Below, one piece after another: positions 16,839 through 26,358 of a stretch of DNA of 64,000 nucleotides. Position 1 is the first letter of the stretch. Every line of letters starts with the position of its first letter. The notes below the pieces were generated by a model, which was not told the DNA's origin, made no database searches, and saw nothing but the letters and a program-made list of their open reading frames with translations. This DNA comes from Butyricimonas synergistica DSM 23225 (GTDB taxonomy: Bacteria > Bacteroidota > Bacteroidia > Bacteroidales > Marinifilaceae), in assembly GCF_000379665.1 (NCBI RefSeq), contig NZ_KB903360.1:560175-624174 (forward strand). The letters run 5' to 3'. The translations under genes were made by a program, and so were the position numbers.

Positions 16839-18395
16839 GTGACCTGATTGCGGGTATACTAAATAATATGTCCCAATTTTCTCGTGATGTACATTTTTAA
16901 GCCAATTGATGATATTCTCCGAGCGGGATACATCTTTTTCTTTTAAGAAAATCATACAGTCGCCCTGCTCGTAAGTCTTGAACAAAGAATTTTCATCGGA
17001 GATCTTTATAGCATCTTCATGCAAATAGACATCCATATTCTCTCCGCTACGGAAGCGATAATAGTAATAATGGTCGATATCCTCTTCCTCGCAAATTTCG
17101 TAAGCTTTTTCAGCCATTTCGGATAATCCGATACTTGGGTTGAACTTGGGTAAAGCGAAAGCCCCAGTGAATAGCATGCACAAAATTCCCAACGAAGTAT
17201 AGTTAATCGCCTTGTATAATTTTTTCCGCAGCAAGAATACAAAAGCTAACAGGCAAAACATGAATAATAGTCCCAAGGCAATTGGAATGAATGTTGAATA
17301 CGGGAACTCCATTTTGTTTCGGATGGCGAAAGCAACGATAGGGGCAAGCACGAGAGCGACTACCGGGATATACACCGTGAACGCTACCCATTTTTCTTTC
17401 ATCTTGGGCAATAACAATATCGTCAGATAAGTAAAGAACGGGAATAACGGCAACATATAAATATCTAATTTCGCGCTAAACACGGATAACAATACGAAAG
17501 TGGAAGCGATGATCGTGAAGAAAAACTTTTCTTTATCCGTCGTGAGCAGCTTTTTACGGAGTGCAATAATAATGGTTGCCGCGTACAGGAGCGACCATGG
17601 GGCAACCGAATACCATATGGTAACCCCGTAATACCAGAATGCCTCCTTGTGGTGGAACGAATCGACAGCCCGGTTGACGGTTTGATTAAAGAGCAAGTTA
17701 TTTAGGTAGGCAGTTCCGCCTTCCGCGAACACGCAGCCGAACCATATGGCACATAACCCGAGAAGAATGCCCCATTGCTTCCAGCCGAGATACTGCCCGA
17801 AGTGGTGGGCTTCCTTTTTCACGATCAAGAAAACGAGGATCGAAACCACGGGGACGATAAACCCGACCGGACCTTTTGAGAATATTGCCATAAAGATATA
17901 GAACGGCAGTAGAATGCTATCTATAGGGCGTCCTTTGCCGGAATATTCTTTGTAGAACGTGTATAACGCCAGTAGGATAAACATACACATCAGCATATCC
18001 ATGCGCAGTACAAGTGCGGAACCGATATAAAGGGCACTCGTGTAGAGCATCAAAGTAGCACTCCAGCGCGAAGTACGGGAAGTTTCCTCCTCCACCCATT
18101 TATTCATGATGTGGATGGACACGAGAGCGGGGATAATGGAGAACAGGGAAAGTACAATCATGTGGTATTCGCCAAAGATCCATTTGCTCAGCATAATGAA
18201 CCAAAAATACAAAGGAGGTTTATCCGCGTAGGCTTCCCCTTGATGGTAAAACGCGAAAAGATGTCCGTCACGCAAGGCTTCATCCGCTATGCTCAAGTAT
18301 TTTAATTCGTTATTTGGGGTAAAATCCCGAAATAATAACACGGGCAGAACTAGAATGAATAGCAAAAAATATGAATATGATTTTATATTTTTCAT
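16788..18395 (-). CDS. GT39-type membrane glycosyltransferase (ArnT-like)
   Basis: The 535-residue protein has about 10-12 membrane segments and the ArnT/PMT signature in its first periplasmic loop, SIADEALRDGHLFAFYHQGE followed by YADKPPLYFW near residues 36-66; the aspartate-glutamate pair is the expected catalytic site. Such enzymes move a sugar from an undecaprenyl-phosphate carrier to lipid A or other acceptors on the outer face of the inner membrane. The C-terminal 130 residues form a soluble periplasmic part. It faces the GT2-LAB_N pair and overlaps it by 51 bp at the 3' ends. A second ArnT-like gene lies at 23.1 kb. Confidence 0.85.
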   Translation of the reverse strand: MKNIKSYSYFLLFILVLPVLLFRDFTPNNELKYLSIADEALRDGHLFAFYHQGEAYADKPPLYFWFIMLSKWIFGEYHMIVLSLFSIIPALVSIHIMNKWVEEETSRTSRWSATLMLYTSALYIGSALVLRMDMLMCMFILLALYTFYKEYSGKGRPIDSILLPFYIFMAIFSKGPVGFIVPVVSILVFLIVKKEAHHFGQYLGWKQWGILLGLCAIWFGCVFAEGGTAYLNNLLFNQTVNRAVDSFHHKEAFWYYGVTIWYSVAPWSLLYAATIIIALRKKLLTTDKEKFFFTIIASTFVLLSVFSAKLDIYMLPLFPFFTYLTILLLPKMKEKWVAFTVYIPVVALVLAPIVAFAIRNKMEFPYSTFIPIALGLLFMFCLLAFVFLLRKKLYKAINYTSLGILCMLFTGAFALPKFNPSIGLSEMAEKAYEICEEEDIDHYYYYRFRSGENMDVYLHEDAIKISDENSLFKTYEQGDCMIFLKEKDVSRSENIINWLKNVHHEKIGTYYLVYPQSGHLTTTLTGEIDVPAVSQ

Positions 18396-18426
18396 GATTG
18401 TTCGCTATAATTATGTGTGTTACGGA

Positions 18427-18468
18427 AAAATAAACGGAAAGGTTTTACAAAACCTTTCCGTTTATTTT
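18427..18468 (-). terminator. Intrinsic terminator after gate-domain gene
   Basis: A perfect 20-bp stem (arms AAAATAAACGGAAAGGTTTT and its complement) with an AC tip begins 6 bp beyond the stop of the gene at 18475. It lies 31 bp upstream of the ArnT-like gene, separating the two units. Confidence 0.85.
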
Positions 18469-18474
18469 GGAGTA

Positions 18475-19596
18475 TTAAAATAGTTGGAACAACACGTAAA
18501 TCCAATGAGCAACCACCCCGGCAACAAGACCGCCTATCGAGTGGGCGATGATGGCTTTGGAAGTTAGTTGGCGGAACCCGAGAGAATCCAACATGGCGGT
18601 ATGGGTGCTTAAATAACCGCTCCAGCACATACCGATAGCGGTAAACACGGCAATGGCATTGCCATCGATCCAGCCTTGTGCGGCGAAATTCGGTACAAGC
18701 CCAAGGGCTGCGCCTACTGCCCCGAGAGCCGTGATCGGGAAAGCAACAAGGTGCGGGTCTTTAAAGCCAAACAGCCATTCAAAAAGAATATTTATCTTGC
18801 CGGCAAGGTAGGGAAGGAGTTCCGTTCCCTGGTAAGCAGCTCCGGTAAATCCTTCTGCTGAAGGTCCGAAAGTTAATATCATCACGAATGTGGATATAAC
18901 CAACACTCCCGGTATAATAGCTATACCAATGTCAACCCCCGAGCGTCCTCCGTCAAGTAAGGCGTCTAAAATGCGTAAAAAAAGTGATTTGTTCGAGTTG
19001 TCTTCATCTTCTTTGATCTCCACGACTTCTGTTACAGCGCATTCCTCCTTGAAATGAGGATGCGATTTCAGTGTAAAACGTTGCATTAATCGTGTGGATA
19101 CGATACAACCGCAAAAAGCCCCGAACAACCCGATAAAAGGAGCGGAATAATATCCTTGACCGATCATGAAAACGATAACAAGTAATCCCATTCCAAAAGC
19201 TGTACCGAAATTGGTAAGAGATATTAATTGGTATTTTTTGAAATAACTACCGAAACGGTTATCCTTTGCCAGCGAAATGATAGCAGGGTTATCCGACAGG
19301 AAGGTCAACACCGCACCCAACGAAGCCGTACCCGGCAAGTTGAAAAGGGGCTTCATCAACGGGCGCAGAATCTTCTCCAAAAGCTTCACGACACCAAATT
19401 CCACGAATATACGTCCAAGGGCTCCCGTGATGACACAAATTCCCATTAAATAGAATACAGTATTTAACAGTAAATCATGAGCGGTATTCATGATTGTATT
19501 GAGCATATTCGGGATTCCCATGATGGAAGCGATGTAATAGAAAATTCCAACCACGATAATTAGGCATGGAATCCCGGTGGGTATAAATTTCTTCAT
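18475..19596 (-). CDS. Nucleoside-recognition (Gate) domain integral membrane protein
   Basis: The 373-residue protein has about nine membrane helices and two Gate-domain-like halves. Recognisable parts include FLSDNPAIISLAKDNRFG near 110-128 and the mirrored C-terminal stretch with GMCWSGYLSTHTAMLDSLG near 325. It resembles the YjiH/CD0519-like group of membrane proteins with nucleoside-recognition domains, whose substrates are not established. A loop with acidic residues (VVEIKEDEDNSNKS) separates the halves. It lies 38 bp after the porin gene on the same strand, so porin and inner-membrane carrier could move the same solute. Confidence 0.75.
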   Translation of the reverse strand: MKKFIPTGIPCLIIVVGIFYYIASIMGIPNMLNTIMNTAHDLLLNTVFYLMGICVITGALGRIFVEFGVVKLLEKILRPLMKPLFNLPGTASLGAVLTFLSDNPAIISLAKDNRFGSYFKKYQLISLTNFGTAFGMGLLVIVFMIGQGYYSAPFIGLFGAFCGCIVSTRLMQRFTLKSHPHFKEECAVTEVVEIKEDEDNSNKSLFLRILDALLDGGRSGVDIGIAIIPGVLVISTFVMILTFGPSAEGFTGAAYQGTELLPYLAGKINILFEWLFGFKDPHLVAFPITALGAVGAALGLVPNFAAQGWIDGNAIAVFTAIGMCWSGYLSTHTAMLDSLGFRQLTSKAIIAHSIGGLVAGVVAHWIYVLFQLF

Positions 19597-19634
19597 GATG
19601 CTTTCTTCTTGAATTTTATGAGTGATACTTAGAG

Positions 19635-20648
19635 TTATTTTTTAATGAAATTTATTCTCCAGGTCAATCCTACACTGAGTTGCATGTCATCGGGTTGAAG
19701 GGTCCCCTCGGTATGATTATCTCCTGAATAATAGCTGTAATAAGCGTGCAGGCGGACATCTCGCGTGCGAGCGGGATACACTTCCACGCCACCGCCGATA
19801 TTTGTTATTTTTGTTCCGGGCAACACGCACAAATCTCCCGCGCTTTTGTTTTTATTTGCGTCATGCGAAGCGTTGACCCGCAAGACCACGTGTTCCCCGA
19901 TTTCTTGCGTTATACTTCCGATGATAGAAAAATCTTTGAACATATCCCCGTCCTTCACTTGTGAACCCGTGGAACGGAGCATAAAATCAACGTTGAAAAC
20001 AGTCTTTCCTGATTTGAATTGGTTACCGAGAGCGAGGTATCCGATAAAATCGTGTGGTTGATATTCAATTAAATTCGCGGAATAAATCGTGTTCCAGCAA
20101 CCGTGGCTCCCGTTCCAGGCGAAATTCAAAGCGTAAATATCCCGGCTGCCCTCGATTTGGAATGGCGATTGGCATAATTGCAACGTGAACATATCCTTCC
20201 CCCCGTCGAGGAGATAAGAAGCGCTCGCCCCGAATTGATAACAAGCGATATTGTTGCAAAACTCGGATAAAGTATAAATATCGATAGGGGCTAAATCATA
20301 CTCGTATCCGCCGATGTTAACGATTTGTTTTCCCGCGGAAAGAGTCCAGTTATTATTGACTGCGTAATTAAGATACACGTAATCAATGGAATTGAAAAAA
20401 GAACTTTCCGTGTTTGCTTTATTCAAACGTTGACGATAAGCGTAGGAAAATCCATCCCCGAACGTGCCGTTTATTTTTAAATTGACCATGCTTCCCCGGA
20501 AGCCGTTATCGGAAGCCGAAGCGGAACCTAGGTTATGCAGGTAATCAACCCGGGCTTCTCCCGTCAGATTAAATCTGTTCTTTTCTTGCGCACACACACT
20601 CAATATGCCTGATACAGAGAGTAAAAAGAATGCAAATATTTTTCTCAT
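19635..20648 (-). CDS. Outer-membrane porin (OprO/OprP-like barrel)
   Basis: The 337-residue protein has a signal peptide (MRKIFAFFLLSVSGILSVCAQ) and then a barrel made of short amphipathic strands, ending in SVGLTWRINFIKK. The order and motifs, such as FSYAYRQRLNKANTESSFFN and YVYLNYAVNNNWTLSAGKQ, fit phosphate-selective-porin-like proteins common in Bacteroidota. It probably forms a diffusion channel; selectivity is unknown. It is followed closely by the gate-domain membrane protein gene. Confidence 0.8.
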   Translation of the reverse strand: MRKIFAFFLLSVSGILSVCAQEKNRFNLTGEARVDYLHNLGSASASDNGFRGSMVNLKINGTFGDGFSYAYRQRLNKANTESSFFNSIDYVYLNYAVNNNWTLSAGKQIVNIGGYEYDLAPIDIYTLSEFCNNIACYQFGASASYLLDGGKDMFTLQLCQSPFQIEGSRDIYALNFAWNGSHGCWNTIYSANLIEYQPHDFIGYLALGNQFKSGKTVFNVDFMLRSTGSQVKDGDMFKDFSIIGSITQEIGEHVVLRVNASHDANKNKSAGDLCVLPGTKITNIGGGVEVYPARTRDVRLHAYYSYYSGDNHTEGTLQPDDMQLSVGLTWRINFIKK

Positions 20649-20670
20649 AAACTAATTTGATTTTGAGCGG

Positions 20671-20678
20671 CAAAGATA
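20671..20678 (-). promoter_or_regulatory. Probable -7 element of porin gene
   Basis: Minus-strand TATCTTTG fits TAnnTTTG, and ATTG at 20699-20702 lies 20 bp upstream in the -33 place. The porin ATG is 23 bp downstream. Confidence 0.5.
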
Positions 20679-20748
20679 AATTAACTTTCCCGTAAAAGCA
20701 ATATTAGATTTTGAATTATATGCAGATTGCCACTATTTATCTAATAGA

Positions 20749-21468
20749 TTATTTCTCGTTTCCTATCAAGTGTGATGGTCTATATGTTGAATTTATGCGG
20801 TGTTTTACTCCATTACAAAACGTTGCGAATATTTGCTGATCGGATAAATCTTCCGGGTAATTAACTTTAGGCATATCCACCCCTAGGTATTTGCCTATGT
20901 TATACAAAACTTGATACTCTTCAATGGTTGTTGGATCGAAAGTTTGAAATATGGGGACAATAAAAGACATGTGTGCGATGCCTAATTTGTACCCGGAAAT
21001 GATCTCTCGATCGTGGCTGATGACCTCCACTCTTGTTTCCGTGGGAGAAATTGAATCTAAATGAATTTGCAATCTCATGTTACAGTAGCGTCCCCTTTTC
21101 CCTGTTCGATACGTGAAAGATTCCAATACATGGCTTCCTCCTAAAACGAAATCATTTTCATTGCCTACTTTATCTATAATACCTTCAGTGCAATAATCAA
21201 TATTTCCAAAGAATGTTCCTTTACCATGTATTAACATGTCTCGAAATTCTTTTTTGTTAAATTTTTCTATAATGACTTTTCTTACATGCAATAATGGGTA
21301 GTTGAATGTGTAAGCAGTCGGGTTGGGTGTTTTTAACTCTTTTTTCCGGAGTTCTAGCATCCATTTGCTCGCCAATGTTCTGTTTATGGCTACTGTGATT
21401 AGGAATAATACGATAATGCTTGCTATTCCTATCATGAATATTTTTATACATTTAACGATGATTCTCAT
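20749..21468 (-). CDS. Hypothetical protein with N-terminal membrane anchor
   Basis: The 239-residue product has one hydrophobic helix at about residues 8-30 and then a soluble domain of about 200 residues rich in beta-type sequence, which I do not recognise. The start codon is only 4 bp after the stop of the larger lipoprotein gene, so the pair is an operon. Both genes are more A+T-rich than their neighbours, suggesting acquisition by transfer. The domain probably faces the periplasm and may act with the lipoprotein. Confidence 0.6.
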   Translation of the reverse strand: MRIIVKCIKIFMIGIASIIVLFLITVAINRTLASKWMLELRKKELKTPNPTAYTFNYPLLHVRKVIIEKFNKKEFRDMLIHGKGTFFGNIDYCTEGIIDKVGNENDFVLGGSHVLESFTYRTGKRGRYCNMRLQIHLDSISPTETRVEVISHDREIISGYKLGIAHMSFIVPIFQTFDPTTIEEYQVLYNIGKYLGVDMPKVNYPEDLSDQQIFATFCNGVKHRINSTYRPSHLIGNEK

Positions 21469-21472
21469 GATA

Positions 21473-22954
21473 TCAATTATTTTCTTCTAAATTTTTGTTA
21501 TATGCTTCTTCCCACATGGCAATCACATTATCTATTGTTTGATCATCTGCTTCTGGTCGGTTTAGTTCTCTGTAAATAGTTACTGTAACTTTTATAGAAT
21601 TTCCGACTTGCTCGGGAGAAAGTGCTCCTTTGTCTTGTTTTGCGTGTTCAGAAAAGTTGGCAAGGGAGTAATATTGAAATCCTTTATGCCCGGGGCAAAA
21701 GCTATCGACTATTCCATGAATTGCAATCCCTAATGCATAAATGGCGTCTATGTGATTCGTTTCTTTTTTAGTTAAAAACATGATGAAATTTTCTGTTAAA
21801 TGTTGTTTGAATCGATCTCTTGCCGCCTGTTCTGATATCTTTTCAGATGTTTTCATGGCATGGTAATATGCTTTGGAGGAGAATTGATTGCCTTCTAGTA
21901 AATTGTCGCAGTAGTCATTTGCATCAATAAGTATTTTTAGGTCGGTATCGTTTAACCGACATTGGGATTGTATTGCTTCAAGGATGCCGTGGTGTGTTTG
22001 GGGATTCCAGGAGCCATTGCCGCTTCCCGGTGTTGAACCCGAGTTAGAGCCTCCTCCTGATCCAGAACTAGAACCACCTTGATTTCCTATTGGCGTGATG
22101 ATGTGATATTCTAATCGTGGAGCTCCTGGACAATTGCGAAAATCGTTAGCGCATTGATTCATGTAATTTGTTAAAAGCGTTTCAAGTGAACCATTGATGC
22201 CATTATAAAAAGTTAATATTATATTAATTCTTTCCATATTGACACAAATTTCAGGGGGACCTGCTGTGTTGGATGTTGTTAAGGCTTGGTAGTTCCCTTT
22301 AAATATTTTACTTCGTTTTTCTAATCCTATTGCGTAAGCATGTGCATCGTTAGGTAAATAACCTCCAAGATCAATCCAATATTCGATTTCTATATGATAA
22401 TACTCATTTGATGTTGAATAAAATGATGTTTCGTTTTCGATTTCTGTATTTGTTCTTGAAAAACATTTTTCTGCTATGCACAATTTCTCTGTAATTTCTA
22501 AACCTTGTTCTTTCCATCTTTTGAAAAATACAAGACAGCTTTTTTGTTGAATTGGTAGTGTGTTGTATTTTTCAGAATCTATGAATAAGGGGGCTTTAAT
22601 TTTAGCTTTCAGGTTAAAATTGTCATGAATTTCTTCATTAATTTGATAGATGATACATCCCTCGACAATATTTGTATTCGTGTTTCGGACGGGGATGGCG
22701 TAATGTATTCCAAATCCAAATCCTTGCCCGAAGATAGCGTGGTCGAATAGCAATTCTCTTGCGGGATGTGATAGCGTGAGGTTTAATTCTTCTATCCCTT
22801 GATCTCGTTCAATTATTTTAGAAATAAGAAATTTGCCTACGGGGTTAGAACCATTGTAATTTAATATTTTCTGATTTCCCCAATCGTTACCTTCCTCTTT
22901 TGCGCATGAAATCAAAATGCTAGTTAGCAGGATGCAAAAAAAGACTTTTTTCAT
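21473..22954 (-). CDS. Large lipoprotein with Ser/Gly linker and His-rich helical C-terminal domain
   Basis: This 493-residue protein starts with a lipoprotein signal (MKKVFFCILLTSILISC, cysteine 17). Residues 20-290 form an unknown beta-rich domain. A linker of almost only Ser and Gly (about 294-318) leads to a helical C-terminal domain of about 170 residues carrying spaced histidines and aspartates: YYHAMK, KQHLTEN, NHIDAIYALGIAIHGIVDSF, PGHKGF and FSEHAKQ. The phrase AIHGIVDSFCPGH recalls the metal-binding helices of zinc-dependent phospholipase C and S1/P1-like folds, but this is a resemblance, not a proven family. It is A+T-rich and paired with the 239-residue gene downstream. Confidence 0.6.
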   Translation of the reverse strand: MKKVFFCILLTSILISCAKEEGNDWGNQKILNYNGSNPVGKFLISKIIERDQGIEELNLTLSHPARELLFDHAIFGQGFGFGIHYAIPVRNTNTNIVEGCIIYQINEEIHDNFNLKAKIKAPLFIDSEKYNTLPIQQKSCLVFFKRWKEQGLEITEKLCIAEKCFSRTNTEIENETSFYSTSNEYYHIEIEYWIDLGGYLPNDAHAYAIGLEKRSKIFKGNYQALTTSNTAGPPEICVNMERINIILTFYNGINGSLETLLTNYMNQCANDFRNCPGAPRLEYHIITPIGNQGGSSSGSGGGSNSGSTPGSGNGSWNPQTHHGILEAIQSQCRLNDTDLKILIDANDYCDNLLEGNQFSSKAYYHAMKTSEKISEQAARDRFKQHLTENFIMFLTKKETNHIDAIYALGIAIHGIVDSFCPGHKGFQYYSLANFSEHAKQDKGALSPEQVGNSIKVTVTIYRELNRPEADDQTIDNVIAMWEEAYNKNLEENN

Positions 22955-23089
22955 AATTGTGTTTTCAATAATAGTGTTAGTGTTGCAAGTTTAGTGTAAA
23001 AAAGCGATTAAGCAAAATTTTATCAAATATTAAAATACGTTTCTCTTGATAATTTGAGTGAGATACAAGTAAAAATAATATTATTGTTT

Positions 23090-23097
23090 TAAATTTG
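23090..23097 (+). promoter_or_regulatory. Probable -7 element of second ArnT-like gene
   Basis: TAAATTTG is a perfect TAnnTTTG match 32 bp upstream of the ATG at 23130. No clear TTTG is found at the -33 distance. Confidence 0.4.
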
Positions 23098-23129
23098 CCA
23101 CTTAATCGCAAGTGTAATTTAAAGAGGTT

Positions 23130-24779
23130 ATGCAAAGAAATTATATACACTACCTGTTTATTCTTATTGTTTGTTGGTTCGCTTTCTTCGTGAATAACGG
23201 GGCTGTTTATGAGGATATTATGGAGTCGCGTAATTTGGTTACGGCTCACGAGATGATAGAATATGACAATTGGCTGGTGCCTACCATGAACGGGAAACTT
23301 CGTTTGGAAAAACCGCCTCTGCCTACTTGGGTGGCAGCTGGGATCGAGTATCTCCAACCTGACAATATCTCTTTGCAAAGGGCGGCAGCCGGAATAATGG
23401 CGACCCTCATGGCGTTCTTCCTTTATTTCTTCGCTTCGGCATTAACCAAGAACAGGTTGTTGGGATTGCTCTCCGCTTTGGTATTGGCGACAAGTTTCAA
23501 TGTCGTTATGGCAGGTCGTGTAGCGACTTGGGATATTTATTGCCATAGCTTTATGCTGGGCGCTATATTCTTTTTCTACAAAGGGATTACCAGCCCGCGG
23601 ACAGGCTGGGGTTCGTTTGTATGGGCGGGAATATTTCTCGGGTTATCCTTTCTGGGGAAAGGTCCGGTGGCGTTCTATGCCTTGTTACTATCATTCCTGA
23701 TTAGTTATATCGCTGTGTTCCGTCCCTCCTTCAAGAGAAAAGGATTGCAGATCGTGGTGATGATTTTGATTTTTGCGACGGTTAGCTTTTGGTGGTACTT
23801 GTATTTGTACGTATTCCACAAGGACATGACAACATACGTGTGGGCGAAAGAATCGACAGCTTGGATGGAGCGAAACGTTCGTCCGTGGTATTATTACTGG
23901 CAATTCTTCGCGGAATCCGGGATATGGTCGTTATTCCTGTTGACCGGGTTGGTAGGTTGGTTCTGGTTGAAACGAAAGGTGACCTTGAAAAAAGAATATA
24001 CCTTTGCCGTGTTGTGGACGTTAGTGAGTTTAGTACTTCTCTCGTTCTTCCCGGAAAAGAAAACCCGTTACCTGTTGCCGTTGCTTATTCCAGCCGCTAT
24101 GGTTGTGGCACACTACGTGGTGTATATCTTTACTGCCACGAAGGAAAAGGCACTTACCAAAAGTGACCGGGTGGTCTTCCGGATCAATGCGTTCCTTCCG
24201 GCTCTCATTGCTTTGGGAATGCCAGTGGCAATATACTTCCTGTTTTATACAAAAGGGCAAATCGGGCTGATGCTTCTGATTATTGTTTCCATACTTTTCC
24301 TTGTTGCGGCTTATTCTATTTTCGCGGGTGGGGTAAGGATGAAATCAATGAAAGTCTTTACAGGGATCGTGTTATTGATGATTCTCGTGGAAACCCTGCT
24401 TATGCCTCGTGTTGCCAATATGTTCAACAACACGGAGATCAAGAGCATCAGTGCCGTTAGGAAAATCGAAGAAGTGAATCATCTGCCCTTCTACTACCCG
24501 TCGGAAGAAGAATTGCGTATCGAGCTGGTGTACGAGGCTGGACGTCGCATTTTACCTTTGGATATAGCGAAGGATACCACTCTGTTGGATTCGCTTCCGA
24601 TCGTCTTGGTTTCCGGCAAACCTGCCGCGGAAGTATTGCCTCCCGCGATGTTGGAACGGGTAAACCTTCACTTTATTGACGTTTACGACAACAACACCCG
24701 CCCGAAATCCGATAAGAAACGCTACTCCCCGAAATTCGTGCGCTACGTGACGATTTTAGAAAAGAAAGCGGATTATTGA
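23130..24779 (+). CDS. GT39-type membrane glycosyltransferase (ArnT-like), second copy
   Basis: The 549-residue protein has an N-terminal membrane helix, then the ArnT/PMT loop with AVYEDIMESRNLVTAHEMIE and KLRLEKPPLPTW (about residues 25-70), and roughly 11 more membrane segments before a soluble periplasmic C-terminal part. It is only distantly similar to the ArnT-like protein at 16.8-18.4 kb but has the same layout and length. It probably transfers a sugar from a polyprenyl carrier to an envelope acceptor. It stands alone, ending 5 bp from the convergent HAD phosphatase gene. Confidence 0.85.
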   Translation: MQRNYIHYLFILIVCWFAFFVNNGAVYEDIMESRNLVTAHEMIEYDNWLVPTMNGKLRLEKPPLPTWVAAGIEYLQPDNISLQRAAAGIMATLMAFFLYFFASALTKNRLLGLLSALVLATSFNVVMAGRVATWDIYCHSFMLGAIFFFYKGITSPRTGWGSFVWAGIFLGLSFLGKGPVAFYALLLSFLISYIAVFRPSFKRKGLQIVVMILIFATVSFWWYLYLYVFHKDMTTYVWAKESTAWMERNVRPWYYYWQFFAESGIWSLFLLTGLVGWFWLKRKVTLKKEYTFAVLWTLVSLVLLSFFPEKKTRYLLPLLIPAAMVVAHYVVYIFTATKEKALTKSDRVVFRINAFLPALIALGMPVAIYFLFYTKGQIGLMLLIIVSILFLVAAYSIFAGGVRMKSMKVFTGIVLLMILVETLLMPRVANMFNNTEIKSISAVRKIEEVNHLPFYYPSEEELRIELVYEAGRRILPLDIAKDTTLLDSLPIVLVSGKPAAEVLPPAMLERVNLHFIDVYDNNTRPKSDKKRYSPKFVRYVTILEKKADY

Positions 24780-24784
24780 TTCTG

Positions 24785-25441
24785 TTATGATAGTAATGCT
24801 TGTTTTAATTCCTCCACAGAACTGATCATTAGTTCCGCTCCGGCTTCGATTAACTCCTCTTTGTCCCCGTAGCCGTATAAAACACCAATACTGTCTATTC
24901 CTACTTGTTTGGCTCCGTGAATGTCATGCTTGCGGTCGCCGACCATTACGACTTGGCTCAGGTCGTGAATGTCATTGCTTTCCAGCACGTGGCGGATAAC
25001 TTCGTCTTTGTGCGACAGGGAGCCGTCGAGCCCGCTGCCCCCGACAAACTTGAAATAGGGGCTGAGGTGGAAGTAGTCGAGAATCTTTTCGGCATAATAG
25101 GCAGGTTTCCCGGTTGCCAGCATCACTTGCTTCCCCGCAGCATTCAATTCTTGCAAGAGGGATTCTATGCCCGGGTAAACGGCATTCTCGTATATACCAA
25201 TGTCGGTAAATCTTTCCCGGTATTTCCGGATGCCTTCTTCTGCTTGTGCTTCATTGAAATGGCAAAACTCCATGAGTGATTCTTTCAAAGGGGGACCGAC
25301 GAATTTGCGAAGTTGGTTCAAGTCGTCTACTTCAATCCCGAAATGCTTCAGGGCGTATTGAATCGATTTGGTGATTCCTTCCATGGAATCGGTGACGGTC
25401 CCGTCGAGGTCTAAAAGAATGTACTTGTAATCTTTCTGCAT
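24785..25441 (-). CDS. HAD-family phosphatase (phosphoglycolate phosphatase-like)
   Basis: The 218-residue HAD hydrolase has the catalytic DLDGT with nucleophile D11 and acid D13, a helical C1 cap at about residues 20-85, the threonine of MLATGKP as motif II, a conserved lysine in SHKDEVI, and MVGDRKHDIHGAK as motif III/IV with two aspartates. This is the pattern of phosphoglycolate/5'-nucleotidase-type phosphatases (Gph/YjjG group). The exact phosphoester is unknown. The gene lies 77 bp upstream of nothing but the tsf terminator and is transcribed toward the ArnT-like gene. Confidence 0.85.
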   Translation of the reverse strand: MQKDYKYILLDLDGTVTDSMEGITKSIQYALKHFGIEVDDLNQLRKFVGPPLKESLMEFCHFNEAQAEEGIRKYRERFTDIGIYENAVYPGIESLLQELNAAGKQVMLATGKPAYYAEKILDYFHLSPYFKFVGGSGLDGSLSHKDEVIRHVLESNDIHDLSQVVMVGDRKHDIHGAKQVGIDSIGVLYGYGDKEELIEAGAELMISSVEELKQALLS

Positions 25442-25463
25442 ATTTTCGTGAGTATGAAAGGAT

Positions 25464-25490
25464 AAAAAAACAGGCTTATCGCTAAGCCTG
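25464..25490 (-). terminator. Intrinsic terminator after tsf
   Basis: CAGGCTTA and TAAGCCTG form a perfect 8-bp stem with a TCGC loop, followed on the minus strand by seven T residues. It ends the ribosomal protein and tsf transcript just before the HAD gene. Confidence 0.9.
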
Positions 25491-25518
25491 CTTTTTATGT
25501 TGACAGATTTGTCGTTTA

Positions 25519-26337
25519 TTAAGCGTTCAACGTGTAACGTAAGAAGCCCGTGACGGTCAAATCTTTATCTGCACTTTGTAAGTACTGTTTCACGGTCATC
25601 TTGTTGTCCTGCTCGTAAGTTTGGTTCAACAAGGTAGACTCTTGGAAGAATTTGTTCAAGCGACCTTGAGCAATTTTTTCCAACATATTTTCCGGTTTGC
25701 CTTCTTCACGTGCTTTCTCACGACCGATTTCAAATTCGTGATCGATCACGTTCTGCGGAATCCCGTCTTTGTCTACGGCGATAGGAGCCATGGCAGCTAC
25801 TTGCATCGCGATATTTTTCTTCACTTGGGCGTCAGCGGTTTTGTTGAAACCAACAACGGTTGCTAACATATTTCCCGGGTGAATATAAACCACGCAATCT
25901 TCTGCTTTCAAGCTTCCGTAGTAGCTCAATTCCAGTTTTTCACCGATTACTCCGGTTTGTTCTGAAATTTGGTCGGCGATGCTTCTACCGTCCAATTGGA
26001 TAGCTAATAATTCCTCCGTGGTGGCGGGCATATTGGCTAAAGCGGCGTCAAGGATGCGAGTGGTAAAACCGATGAATCCTTCGTTTTTGGCAACGAAGTC
26101 AGTTTCGCAATTTAATGAAACCATTACTGCGTTCTTACCGTCGGTCTTGGCTAAAACGCAACCTTCTTTTGCATCTCTGTCTGCACGTTTGCTGGCAACA
26201 ATAAGACCTCTTTTGCGGATGATATCAACGGCTTTGTCGAAATCACCCTCGGCTTCTTGAAGAGCGTGTTTGCAGTCCATCATTCCGGCGTTTGTTGCTT
26301 TACGCAACTTCATCACGTCTGCTGCTTTTATTTCCAT
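25519..26337 (-). CDS. tsf: Translation elongation factor Ts
   Basis: The 272-residue protein recycles EF-Tu by exchanging GDP for GTP. The N-terminal UBA-like domain has LRKATNAGMMDCKHALQEAE, and residues about 78-88 contain CETDFVAKN, the family signature contacting EF-Tu. The two core repeats follow. It is 21 bp downstream of rpsB, the usual bacterial order, and ends before a strong terminator. Confidence 0.97.
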   Translation of the reverse strand: MEIKAADVMKLRKATNAGMMDCKHALQEAEGDFDKAVDIIRKRGLIVASKRADRDAKEGCVLAKTDGKNAVMVSLNCETDFVAKNEGFIGFTTRILDAALANMPATTEELLAIQLDGRSIADQISEQTGVIGEKLELSYYGSLKAEDCVVYIHPGNMLATVVGFNKTADAQVKKNIAMQVAAMAPIAVDKDGIPQNVIDHEFEIGREKAREEGKPENMLEKIAQGRLNKFFQESTLLNQTYEQDNKMTVKQYLQSADKDLTVTGFLRYTLNA

Positions 26338-26358
26338 ATTCTTTCGATTTCAATTAAT

